NCBI GenBank assembly: GCA_900550735.1
Contig: URTD01000046.1
Span: 1-11,719 of the forward strand
Source: an uncultured Collinsella sp.
Lineage (GTDB): Bacteria; Actinomycetota; Coriobacteriia; Coriobacteriales; Coriobacteriaceae
DNA: 11,719 nucleotides
Direction: 5' to 3'
The notes under the pieces are model-generated. The model was not told the origin of the DNA, ran no database searches, and saw only the letters and a list, made by a program, of their open reading frames with translations. Both the position numbers and the translations under genes were made by a program. Within the stretch, counting starts at the first letter, position 1; every line of letters begins with the position of its first letter. Shown here piece by piece: positions 1-6,477 of the stretch.

Positions 1-1204
1 CGCAGTTCGCGAAGTTCACGATATAGAAATCAGCGCGGTCCTCGTTGATGGCGGCGACAAGCTTCTCGGTAACCTCGGGAGCGCTCATCTCGGGCTGCAG
101 ATCGTAGGTAGCGACCTTGGGGGAAGCGACGAGCACGCGCTCCTCGCCCTCCTTGGGCTCCTCGATGCCGCCGTTGAGGAAGAACGTCACGTGGGCGTAC
201 TTCTCGGTCTCGGCAGTGTGCAGCTGCTTCAGGCCATTGGCGGCGATGACGTCGGCTAGGACGTTCTCCGGGAACGTCTTGGGGAAGGCGACCTCGACGT
301 CAAACGTCGGATCGTACTCGGTCATCGTCACAAAGTGCGAGAGCTTGATCTGCTCGCGCTCAAAGCCGTCGAACTCCTTGTCCGTGAACACGCGGGTCAT
401 CTGACGGGCGCGGTCGGGACGGAAGTTGAAGAAGATGGCCGCGTCGCCCTTGTGGATGCCCTCATTGTGGGCAGCGAAGGGCTCGACGAACTCGTCGCCG
501 CGCGGATCCTTCTCGTAGTAGGCCTTGATACCGGCAACGGGGTCGACATCGGCATCGGACGCATTGACCATGACGTCGCAGGCGCGCTGGATGCGCTCCC
601 AACGATTATCGCGGTCCATGGCCCAATAACGGCCCGAGACGGTGGCAACGCGAGCGTCGCAACCGGTCTCCTCGGAGATCTTAGCCAGGAAGGCGCAGAA
701 CTCACTCATGTAGCCGGCACCGGACTGCGGGTCAACGTCGCGGCCATCCATGAAGGCGTGGACGCGAACGGTCTTGACACCGTGCTCGGCAGCCATCTTG
801 ACCAGAGCCTCGACGTGGTTCATGTGGGAGTGAACGCCGCCAGGGCTCATAAGGCCCATGAGGTGGAGAGTCTTGCCGTCAGCCTTGACATCGTCCATGG
901 CCTTGACGAAAACCTCGTTCTTGGCGATGGAGCCGTCCTTGATGGCATTGTTGATGCGCGAAAGCTCCTGGAACACGATGCGACCGGCACCGATGTTGAG
1001 GTGACCCACCTCGGAGTTGCCCATCTGGCCGTCGGGAAGGCCCACGTCCTCGCCCGAAGCACCGAGCGTGGTGTGAGGATACTTCTCGTACAGGCCATCA
1101 AGGAAGGGCGTCTTGGCAGCGGCGACGGCGTTCTCGCCATCAGCCGGAGCCAGGCCGCAGCCGTCCATGATAATCAGGAGTGCAGGAAGATGACGTTGTG
1201 CCAT
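1..1204 (-). CDS. gpmI: 2,3-bisphosphoglycerate-independent phosphoglycerate mutase (partial, C-terminus off window)
   Basis: This enzyme interconverts 3- and 2-phosphoglycerate in glycolysis using two Mn ions and a phosphoserine intermediate; it is cytosolic. The reading frame stays open to the left edge, so 401 residues of a family usually about 510 long are visible. Seen: metal ligand Asp14 in MDGCG, the catalytic Ser64 in MGNSEVGH, His125 in GGVHSH, Arg155-Asp156 in FMDGRD, Arg192 and Arg198, Arg262/Arg265 in NFRPDRAR and Lys335 in ETEKY. These match the phosphatase-domain and substrate-binding positions of the family. The frame leaves the window right after NFANC, just before the expected DMVGH metal motif, so five of seven metal ligands are not visible. 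The ATG at 1204 starts 5 bp after the tpiA stop, with its ribosome-binding site inside the end of tpiA. It is probably cotranscribed and coupled with pgk-tpiA. Identification is secure. Confidence 0.96.
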   Translation of the reverse strand, partial: MAQRHLPALLIIMDGCGLAPADGENAVAAAKTPFLDGLYEKYPHTTLGASGEDVGLPDGQMGNSEVGHLNIGAGRIVFQELSRINNAIKDGSIAKNEVFVKAMDDVKADGKTLHLMGLMSPGGVHSHMNHVEALVKMAAEHGVKTVRVHAFMDGRDVDPQSGAGYMSEFCAFLAKISEETGCDARVATVSGRYWAMDRDNRWERIQRACDVMVNASDADVDPVAGIKAYYEKDPRGDEFVEPFAAHNEGIHKGDAAIFFNFRPDRARQMTRVFTDKEFDGFEREQIKLSHFVTMTEYDPTFDVEVAFPKTFPENVLADVIAANGLKQLHTAETEKYAHVTFFLNGGIEEPKEGEERVLVASPKVATYDLQPEMSAPEVTEKLVAAINEDRADFYIVNFANC

Positions 1205-1209
1205 ATGTC

Positions 1210-1977
1210 CTACTCGCCTGCCTTGACGACCATAGAGGCGAAGTCGGCAGCCTTGAGCGAAGCGCCGCCCACGAGGGCGCCGTCAACGTCGGGCTTGGCG
1301 ACGAGCTCGGCGATGTTACCGGGCTTGGCGGAACCACCGTAGAGAACGCGGATGCCGTTGGCGAGCTCCTCGCCGAACATCTCCTTGAGGGTCTCACGGA
1401 TAGCGCCGCAGACCTCCTGAGCATCCTCGGCGGTAGCGGTCTTGCCGGTGCCGATGGCCCAGATGGGCTCATAGGCGACGACGACCTGCTTGGGGCAGGT
1501 GATCTCAAGACCAGCAAGGCCAGCCTTGACCTGGTTCACGACGTGCTCGACATAGGTGCCGGCCTCGCGGACCTCAAGGGACTCGCCGCAGCAGAAGACG
1601 GGAACAAGGCCGGCGGCAACGAGAGCCTTGGCCTTCTTGTTCTGGTCCTCGTCGGTCTCGTGGAAGTAGTCGCGACGCTCGGAGTGACCGATGATGCAGT
1701 AGGTGCAGCCAGCGGACTTGAGCATGTCGCAAGAGGACTCACCCGTGAAGGCACCCTTGGCCTCCCAGTACACGTTCTGTGCACCGAGGGCGATGGGGGC
1801 AGCCTGAATGCGGTCATGAACCGTGGTGATGTCGATGGTCGGAGGGCAGACGAGCACCTCGACGCCAGCCGGAACCTCGGGCAGAGCCTGAGCCAGCTCG
1901 TCGGCGAGCTTGGCGGCCTCGGCGACGTCGTTGTTCATCTTCCAGTTACCAGCGATAAGAAGGGTGCGATTAGGCAT
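1210..1977 (-). CDS. tpiA: Triosephosphate isomerase
   Basis: It interconverts dihydroxyacetone phosphate and glyceraldehyde-3-phosphate as a cytosolic TIM barrel. The protein is 255 residues, the usual length. Seen: AGNWKMN with Asn11 and Lys13, electrophile His98 in IIGHSERR, catalytic base Glu170 in AYEPIWAIGTG with the flexible loop that follows, and the phosphate-binding YGGSAKPGN (213-221) and GALVGGAS (233-240). The frame extends upstream to 2040, but the family N-terminus begins at the ATG at 1977. That ATG has GGAGG about 9 nt ahead of it and overlaps the pgk stop by 8 nt (ATGCCTAA), which suggests translational coupling to pgk. The gpmI start follows after 5 bp. Confidence 0.98.
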   Translation of the reverse strand: MPNRTLLIAGNWKMNNDVAEAAKLADELAQALPEVPAGVEVLVCPPTIDITTVHDRIQAAPIALGAQNVYWEAKGAFTGESSCDMLKSAGCTYCIIGHSERRDYFHETDEDQNKKAKALVAAGLVPVFCCGESLEVREAGTYVEHVVNQVKAGLAGLEITCPKQVVVAYEPIWAIGTGKTATAEDAQEVCGAIRETLKEMFGEELANGIRVLYGGSAKPGNIAELVAKPDVDGALVGGASLKAADFASMVVKAGE

Positions 1978-3160
1978 CGAGAAGCGCCTCCACTCCGGGC
2001 AGGGCCTTACCCTCGACGAGCTCCATGGAAGCGCCACCACCGGTGGAGATCCAGCTCATCTTGTCGGCCAGGTTGAACTTGTTGACAGCTGCGACAGAGT
2101 CACCACCGCCGATGATCGAGGTGCAGTCAGCCTCGGCGAGAGCCTCGGCGATAGCCTGGGTGCCGTGAGCAAAGTTGTCAAACTCGAAGACGCCCATGGG
2201 GCCGTTCCAGAACACGGTCTTGGCGCCCTTGACAGCCTCGGCATAGAGCTCCTCGGTCTTGGGACCGATGTCCATACCCTCACGATCGTCGGGGATAGCG
2301 TCGGAAGCAACAACCTCGGGGACAGCGTCCTCGCCAAAGTGATCGGCAACACGGTTGTCGATGGGGAGTAGGATCTTGACACCCTTCTCCTCGGCCTTCT
2401 TGAGCATCTCGCCGGCGCGCTCGACCCAGTCCTCTTCCTTGAGGGACTGACCAACGGACAGGCCCTGAGCCAGGAAGAAGGTGTAGGCCATGCCGCCACC
2501 GATGATCAGGGTGTCAGCGGAGTCGATGAGGTGATCGAGAACGCCGATCTTGGAGGAAACCTTGGAACCGCCGACGATGGCGACGAAGGGGCGCTCGGGC
2601 TCGGCGAAGATGCCGGTCAGCGTGTCGACCTCCTTCTCGAGCAAGAAGCCGGCGACGGCAGGCAGGTAAGCGGCGGGGCCCACGACGGAACCCTGGGCGC
2701 GGTGAGCGGTGCCGAAGGCATCGAGAACGAAGACGTCACCATAGGAAGCGAGCTTCTTGGCGATCTCGGGATCGTTCTTCTTCTCACGCTTGTCAAAACG
2801 GACGTTCTCGAGAACGAGGACCTTACCCGGCTCGACGGCGGCGACAGCCTCAGCAGCCTTCTCGCCGTAGGTGTCAGCGACAAAGGCAACGTCGAGACCA
2901 GAGAGCTCAGCGAGCTTCTTGGCGACGGGCTCGAGGGACAGCTCGGGCTGGAAGCCGGTGCCCTCGGGACGGCCGAGGTGGCTCATGAGGATGACGCGAG
3001 CGTTGTGCTCAACGAGGTAGTTGATGGTGGGCAGGGCAGCCTTGATACGGGTGGTGTCGCCAACGACGCCATCCTTGATAGGCACGTTAAAGTCAACGCG
3101 GACGAGAACGCGCTTTCCGTCGACATCGATGTCGCGGACGGTCTTCTTGGTAAAGGCCAT
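1970..3160 (-). CDS. pgk: Phosphoglycerate kinase
   Basis: It transfers phosphate from 1,3-bisphosphoglycerate to ADP, the first ATP-yielding step of glycolysis. The protein is 396 residues, typical for bacterial PGK. Seen: substrate-binding RVDFNVP (21-27, Asp23 and Asn25), Arg39 in TTRIK, HLGRPEG (61-67), Arg121, TAHR (151-154), then the C-terminal nucleotide domain with GGSKVSSK (197-204), GGGMAYTF (221-228), NGPMGVFE (319-326) and GGGDSVAAV (351-359). The ATG at 3160 gives the normal start MAFTKKTV, with AAAGG about 12 nt upstream. An in-frame ATG at 3196 lies in the loop of a leader hairpin and is not preferred. It is separated from gap by a terminator and overlaps tpiA by 8 nt. It probably leads a pgk-tpiA-gpmI unit fed by terminator read-through or a local promoter. 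Confidence 0.98.
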   Translation of the reverse strand: MAFTKKTVRDIDVDGKRVLVRVDFNVPIKDGVVGDTTRIKAALPTINYLVEHNARVILMSHLGRPEGTGFQPELSLEPVAKKLAELSGLDVAFVADTYGEKAAEAVAAVEPGKVLVLENVRFDKREKKNDPEIAKKLASYGDVFVLDAFGTAHRAQGSVVGPAAYLPAVAGFLLEKEVDTLTGIFAEPERPFVAIVGGSKVSSKIGVLDHLIDSADTLIIGGGMAYTFFLAQGLSVGQSLKEEDWVERAGEMLKKAEEKGVKILLPIDNRVADHFGEDAVPEVVASDAIPDDREGMDIGPKTEELYAEAVKGAKTVFWNGPMGVFEFDNFAHGTQAIAEALAEADCTSIIGGGDSVAAVNKFNLADKMSWISTGGGASMELVEGKALPGVEALLDA

Positions 3161-3183
3161 GTTTGCTTCTACCTTTCGTACGT

Positions 3184-3206
3184 GTCTGCCTCCCATTACG
3201 GCAGAC
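3184..3206 (-). promoter_or_regulatory. Leader hairpin upstream of pgk
   Basis: A perfect 7-bp inverted repeat (GTCTGCC and GGCAGAC) flanks a 9-nt loop in the 56-bp stretch between the gap terminator and the pgk start. It lies 24 nt before the pgk ATG, upstream of the AAAGG ribosome-binding site, and a GGGAGG sequence spans the loop and the 3' arm. It could affect mRNA stability or start-site access. No U-tract follows, so it is not a terminator. The function is inferred. Confidence 0.35.
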
Positions 3207-3215
3207 GATTTCTTA

Positions 3216-3263
3216 TAAAAAGGGCGCGACCCTAGGGTGTAAGCCCTATAAGGCCGCGCCCTT
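3216..3263 (-). terminator. Rho-independent terminator after gap
   Basis: On the minus strand a 9-bp perfect stem (AAGGGCGCG, 3263-3255, with CGCGCCCTT, 3228-3220) is followed at once by a run of T, giving TTTTTATAAG. Inside the 26-nt loop a smaller hairpin can form (AGGG with CCCT around GTAA). It begins 37 nt after the gap stop and ends 56 nt before pgk. It should lower transcription from gap into pgk-tpiA-gpmI, either as a full stop or as a step-down. Confidence 0.8.
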
Positions 3264-3300
3264 CTTTAGACGCTCAACGAGCTATTCGCTAAAAGCTAAA

Positions 3301-4326
3301 TTAAGCAACGAACTTCTCGAAGTACTTGATGGTGCGGACCATCTGAGAGGTGTAGGAGTTCTCGTTGTCGTACCAAGAGGTGACCTGAACGAGGGTCTGG
3401 CCGTTGCCGAGGTCAGAGCACATGGTCTGAGTGGCGTCGAAGATGGAGCCGTGGGTCTCGCCGACGATGTCGCGGGAGACGATCTGGTCCTCGTTGTAGG
3501 CGAAGGTCTCGGGGATGGTCTCGGCGTAGGCCTTCATGGCAGCGTTGACCTCGTCGACGGTGACCTTCTTGTCAACGACGGCGTAGAGGTTGGTCAGCGA
3601 GCCGGTCGGCGTCGGGACGCGCTGGGCGGCACCGATGAGCTTGCCGTTGAGCTCGGGGAGAACCAGGCCGATGGCCTTGGCAGCGCCCGTGGTGTTCGGG
3701 ACGATGTTCTCGGAGCAGGCGCGGGAGCGACGGAAGTTGCCCTTGCGCTGCGGGCCGTCGAGCGGCATCTGGTCGCCGGTGAAGGCGTGGATGGTGGTCA
3801 TGATGCCGGACACGATGGGAGCGAAGTCGTTCAGACCCTTGGCCATCGGGGCGAGGCAGTTGGTGGTGCAGGAAGCAGCGGAGATGATGTTGTCCTCAGC
3901 GGTCAGCGTCTCATGGTTGACGTTGTACACGATGGTGGGCAGATCGCTGCCGGCCGGAGCGGAGATGACGACCTTCTTGGCGCCAGCGTTGATGTGGGCC
4001 TGAGCCTTAGCCTTGCTGGTGTAGAAGCCGGTGCACTCGAGAACGACGTCGACGTCAAGGTCGCCCCAAGGCAGGTTGTTAGCGTCGGCCTCCTTGTAGA
4101 TCTTGATCTCCTTGCCGTCAACGGTGATGGAATCCTCGCCAGCAACGACCTCGTGATCGCGAGCGTAGTTGCCCTGCGTGGAGTCGTACTTCAGCAGGTA
4201 AGCGAGCATATCGGGAGAGGTGAGGTCGTTGATAGCGACGATCTCGGAGCCCTCATGACCGAACATCTGACGGAAAGCCAGACGACCGATGCGACCGAAG
4301 CCGTTAATAGCAACCTTTACTGCCAT
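3301..4326 (-). CDS. gap: Glyceraldehyde-3-phosphate dehydrogenase, type I (NAD-dependent)
   Basis: It oxidises and phosphorylates glyceraldehyde-3-phosphate to 1,3-bisphosphoglycerate in the cytosol. The protein is 341 residues, the usual length. Seen: the Rossmann motif NGFGRIGR (8-15), Asp34 at the end of the second strand (typical of NAD rather than NADP preference), catalytic Cys153 in SCTTNC, His180 in TTIHAFTGD, Arg236 in AQRVPTPTGS and the C-terminal WYDNE (318-322). The frame runs on to 4428, but the ATG at 4326 has a very strong AAAGGAG 5 nt upstream and gives the family N-terminus MAVKVAINGFGR. It has its own 193-bp AT-rich upstream region and is followed by a strong terminator, so it may be expressed separately from and more highly than pgk. 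Confidence 0.98.
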   Translation of the reverse strand: MAVKVAINGFGRIGRLAFRQMFGHEGSEIVAINDLTSPDMLAYLLKYDSTQGNYARDHEVVAGEDSITVDGKEIKIYKEADANNLPWGDLDVDVVLECTGFYTSKAKAQAHINAGAKKVVISAPAGSDLPTIVYNVNHETLTAEDNIISAASCTTNCLAPMAKGLNDFAPIVSGIMTTIHAFTGDQMPLDGPQRKGNFRRSRACSENIVPNTTGAAKAIGLVLPELNGKLIGAAQRVPTPTGSLTNLYAVVDKKVTVDEVNAAMKAYAETIPETFAYNEDQIVSRDIVGETHGSIFDATQTMCSDLGNGQTLVQVTSWYDNENSYTSQMVRTIKYFEKFVA

Positions 4327-4343
4327 TGTGTCTCCTTTCGTAA

Positions 4344-4378
4344 GGCCCCCGCGAGCTACAGCGCCCGCCGTTGAGGCC
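4344..4378 (-). promoter_or_regulatory. Possible 5'-UTR hairpin of gap
   Basis: In the gap leader GCGGGC can pair with GCTCGC (6 bp with one G-U) around a GCTGTA loop, and flanking GGCC tetramers can pair outside it. It sits just upstream of the AAAGGAG ribosome-binding site and leaves that site free, so a stabilising leader is more likely than a translational block. Seen only as base-pairing potential. Confidence 0.3.
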
Positions 4379-4398
4379 CACAAACTAACCACTCGCCT

Positions 4399-4427
4399 AA
4401 TATACCTTTTTTTTGACTTGAATTTCA
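4399..4427 (-). promoter_or_regulatory. Candidate gap promoter
   Basis: A TATATT hexamer (4404-4399, minus strand) is a good -10 match about 75 bp before the gap ATG. The corresponding -35 (TGAAAT, 17-bp spacer) is weak. The surrounding 4399-4519 is strikingly AT-rich in a GC-rich window, including an A8 run next to the -10. The location fits the main gap promoter, but the exact elements are uncertain. Confidence 0.4.
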
Positions 4428-4460
4428 CGAGAATGCTCGAAATTGAAAATCAAATTTAAG

Positions 4461-4474
4461 TTAAAACGTTTTAA
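4461..4474. promoter_or_regulatory. 14-bp perfect palindrome, candidate operator upstream of gap
   Basis: TTAAAACGTTTTAA is a perfect palindrome with a central CG, the geometry favoured by LacI/GalR-family repressors. It lies 135 bp upstream of the gap ATG and about 57 bp upstream of the candidate -10, in the whiA-gap gap. No cognate regulator is encoded in the window, and AT-rich palindromes can occur by chance, so the assignment is tentative. Confidence 0.35.
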
Positions 4475-4519
4475 ATACTAAAATAGCAGCTAAATCCATA
4501 TATAAGTCGTTACTTCAAA

Positions 4520-5449
4520 CTACCTGTTTGCTTCAATGAGCTTTTCAAGCCGTAAAACACGATGGTAGAGGGCTGACTTCGACAAGGGAGGGTCAGCCAT
4601 CTCCCCCAAATCACGCAGCGACAGATCGGGATAGCGCTCGCGCAGGTCGCAAAAGACCGCCAAGGCATCCGGAAGCGCATCACGAAGGCCACGCTGCTCG
4701 AGCTCATCGATAAGCGCAAGCTGATGTTGGGCGGCACCGGCGCTTCTGGTCTGGTTGGCGAGCTCGGCGTTCACGCGACGGTTCACATCGTTCTTAACCA
4801 ACTTGACCGCGCGCGCCTCCTCAATCTCGGCAACGCTGCGCTTGGCGCCAATCAGCTTTAATAGATGCTCGATTTCCTCGGCGCTCTTAATGTACACGGC
4901 ATATGACCCCCGCCGTGCATTAACACGAGCATGGACCCTAATCTGCTCCAACAGATCGCAAAGCCCCTTGGCATATTGCTCGCCCTGCACAGCAATCTCC
5001 AAATGAAAATCGCCGCGTGGATCGGCCACGAAGCCGCCCGCGATGAGCGCGCCGCGGATATAGGCAAGTCTACAGCAAGGACGGGCAACGATATGTCGGG
5101 GTACGCCGGCGACAAGTCCTCCCCTACGTTCGAGGATACCCAGCAGAACCAAGGCCTTATCCAGGTCTGGCTGATCAGGCAAGGTGATGAGGTAGTTTCG
5201 AACCTTATGCAATACAGATTTACGGACGGTGAACTCCGTTTTGAGCTTAAGGATACGATGCGTCAGCGTGATCATCGTGCGCGCGACGGCTCCCGTCTCA
5301 GTCGCAACCGTCAAACGATACCGCCCAGAGCCGGTAAGCGAGAGCGTACCGCTCACGCGCGTGAGGGCGGCAAGCGTCGACAAGTCGCAGTATTCACATT
5401 CGGGTTCGCAGCGCGCAAGCTCGTCGCGCACCTCAGCGGTAAACGACAT
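4520..5449 (-). CDS. whiA: DNA-binding protein WhiA (sporulation/cell-division regulator family)
   Basis: WhiA is a transcription factor or chromosome-associated protein conserved in Gram-positive bacteria. It controls sporulation-stage division genes in Streptomyces and affects division and segregation in Bacillus. The protein is 309 residues, close to the usual 310-330. Seen: an N-terminal WhiA domain starting MSFTAEVRDELAR, with RVSGTLSL at 31-38; a LAGLIDADG-like middle domain starting near residue 124 (CCRLAYIRGALIAGGFV); and a C-terminal helix-turn-helix region (about 218-305) with NDVNRRVNAELANQ and LSLRDLGEMADPPLSKSALYHR. It starts 6 bp after rapZ, with an AAGG inside the rapZ end as the likely ribosome-binding site, so the two are probably cotranslated. 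No clear terminator follows before gap. Confidence 0.96.
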   Translation of the reverse strand: MSFTAEVRDELARCEPECEYCDLSTLAALTRVSGTLSLTGSGRYRLTVATETGAVARTMITLTHRILKLKTEFTVRKSVLHKVRNYLITLPDQPDLDKALVLLGILERRGGLVAGVPRHIVARPCCRLAYIRGALIAGGFVADPRGDFHLEIAVQGEQYAKGLCDLLEQIRVHARVNARRGSYAVYIKSAEEIEHLLKLIGAKRSVAEIEEARAVKLVKNDVNRRVNAELANQTRSAGAAQHQLALIDELEQRGLRDALPDALAVFCDLRERYPDLSLRDLGEMADPPLSKSALYHRVLRLEKLIEANR

Positions 5450-5455
5450 GCAGGC

Positions 5456-6376
5456 CTATGCCTTCGTGTTGGCGCGCGACAGGTCGCGGTGGGAGATGCT
5501 CACATGATACTGAGCGCCTTCCAGGTAACGGGCCGTGGCCTCGGCAATGGCAACGCTGCGGTGCTGGCCGCCCGTGCAGCCGATGGCGATAGAAAGCTGC
5601 GGCTTACCCTCCGCGATATAACCGGGCATGACCGTATCGAGCAGCTGTGTCCAAGCCTTCCAAAACTCCTGCGTCTTGGGATGGTCCAGAACAAAATCGG
5701 AGACCTTTTTATCGAGACCGGTCATCGTGCGCATCTCGGGATCGTAGAACGGATTGGGCAGGAAGCGGACGTCGATCATAATATCCGCTTCGACGGGCAT
5801 GCCGTGCTTAAAGCCAAACGAGAACACGTGGACATCCATAAGCTGCTGGTCGGACAGCTCGGAAAATGCCATACGCAGCTTGTTGCGCAGCGCAGAGGTG
5901 CGCAGACGGCTCGTGTCGATAATCATATCGGCTCGGTCGCGCACGCCCTGCAGCTGAAGGCGCTCGCGCTGAATGGCATCGGCCGTAGTCTCCCCCGGCT
6001 TGGCAATGGGATGACGGCGGCGATTTTCGCTGTAGCGACGAATCAGCACCTCGTCAGAAGCCTCCAGGAACACGATGTCGCAGCTCATCTCGCGCTCTTC
6101 GAGAGCGGCGACCGCATCGAGCAACTCGTCAAACAGTCCCTGGCTACGCAAATCGCAGGTGACGGCGAGATGCCTGCCCACGCCCGTATTGATGCCGACG
6201 AGCTCGGCAAGCTGGGCGATGAGACGCGGAGGCAGGTTATCAATGCAAAAATAGCCCATGTCCTCGAACACGTGCATGGCCTGTGTGCGGCCTGATCCGG
6301 ACATTCCGGTGATGATGACGATATCGGGGATGCGCTCCGAGCGCTCCGCCGCATCCATGGCATCTCCCTTTTGCAT
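5456..6376 (-). CDS. rapZ: RapZ/YvcJ-family nucleotide-binding protein (RNase adapter family)
   Basis: This P-loop family binds and hydrolyses nucleotides. In E. coli it guides RNase E to the GlmZ small RNA; in Gram-positives (YvcJ) the role is less clear. With the ATG at 6376 (GGGAGG 6 nt upstream) the protein has 306 residues. A second in-frame ATG at 6358 also has a good site (GGGAG, 5 nt) and would give 300, so the start is ambiguous. Seen: GMSGSGRT at 24-31, where the usual Walker A lysine is Arg30, as I recall for actinobacterial members; EDMGYFCIDNLPP (38-50); CDLRS (75-79); and the C-terminal domain with HVFSFGFKHG (183-192), RFLPNPF (204-210), GCTGGQHRSV (266-275) and SHRD (295-298). 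It is followed by whiA after 6 bp, without the yvcK gene usually between them. Confidence 0.95.
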   Translation of the reverse strand: MQKGDAMDAAERSERIPDIVIITGMSGSGRTQAMHVFEDMGYFCIDNLPPRLIAQLAELVGINTGVGRHLAVTCDLRSQGLFDELLDAVAALEEREMSCDIVFLEASDEVLIRRYSENRRRHPIAKPGETTADAIQRERLQLQGVRDRADMIIDTSRLRTSALRNKLRMAFSELSDQQLMDVHVFSFGFKHGMPVEADIMIDVRFLPNPFYDPEMRTMTGLDKKVSDFVLDHPKTQEFWKAWTQLLDTVMPGYIAEGKPQLSIAIGCTGGQHRSVAIAEATARYLEGAQYHVSISHRDLSRANTKA

Positions 6377-6389
6377 GTGTTGCCTCCCG

Positions 6390-6426
6390 AAAACAAGCGC
6401 GGGACCCAGCAACCCGGATCCCGCGC
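6390..6426 (-). terminator. Terminator-like hairpin between nanE and rapZ
   Basis: On the minus strand an 8-bp perfect GC-rich stem (GCGCGGGA, 6426-6419, with TCCCGCGC, 6404-6397) plus inner GG/CC pairs closes a short loop and is followed by TTGTTTT. It starts about 52 nt after the nanE stop. The rapZ ribosome-binding site begins directly after the T-run, so it either ends the nan transcript or acts as a leader attenuator for rapZ. Confidence 0.65.
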
Positions 6427-6444
6427 GGTCAATTGCCTATATTG

Positions 6445-6450
6445 AGTATA
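6445..6450 (-). promoter_or_regulatory. Weak candidate -10 element for rapZ
   Basis: TATACT on the minus strand lies between the nanE stop and the terminator-like hairpin. No convincing -35 sits 17 bp upstream (GGCCTC). If used, the transcript would begin just before the 6426-6397 hairpin, making that hairpin a 5'-leader structure. This is a position-based guess. Confidence 0.2.
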
Positions 6451-6477
6451 CCGCCCCGAGCGGATACGAGGCCTGTC

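Noticed and set aside
335..1342. Long open frame on the plus strand opposite gpmI and the end of tpiA
   Set aside because: It is antisense to two highly conserved glycolytic genes, has low-complexity Val/Ala/Gly/Asp composition and no recognisable motif; it reflects GC-rich codon bias on the other strand.
3161..3196. Alternative pgk start at 3196
   Set aside because: It lies in a hairpin loop and adds 12 residues not seen in PGK proteins.
4327..4345. WhiA-binding GACAC just before the gap ATG
   Set aside because: The pentamer is too short to be meaningful and is part of the ribosome-binding region.
4520..5449. Homing endonuclease, from the LAGLIDADG-like middle domain
   Set aside because: The N-terminal WhiA domain, C-terminal helix-turn-helix and rapZ/gap context identify WhiA; this family keeps the fold without nuclease use.
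4931..6295. Open frame of about 450 codons on the plus strand opposite whiA and rapZ
   Set aside because: It crosses the boundary of two conserved minus-strand genes, has no family features and no promoter. The same applies to plus-strand frames at 3163-4374, 6433-7299, 7468-8292 and 8379-9437.
6377..6412. Upstream rapZ start at 6412
   Set aside because: It lies within the loop of the terminator-like hairpin and lacks a ribosome-binding site as good as those before 6376 and 6358.
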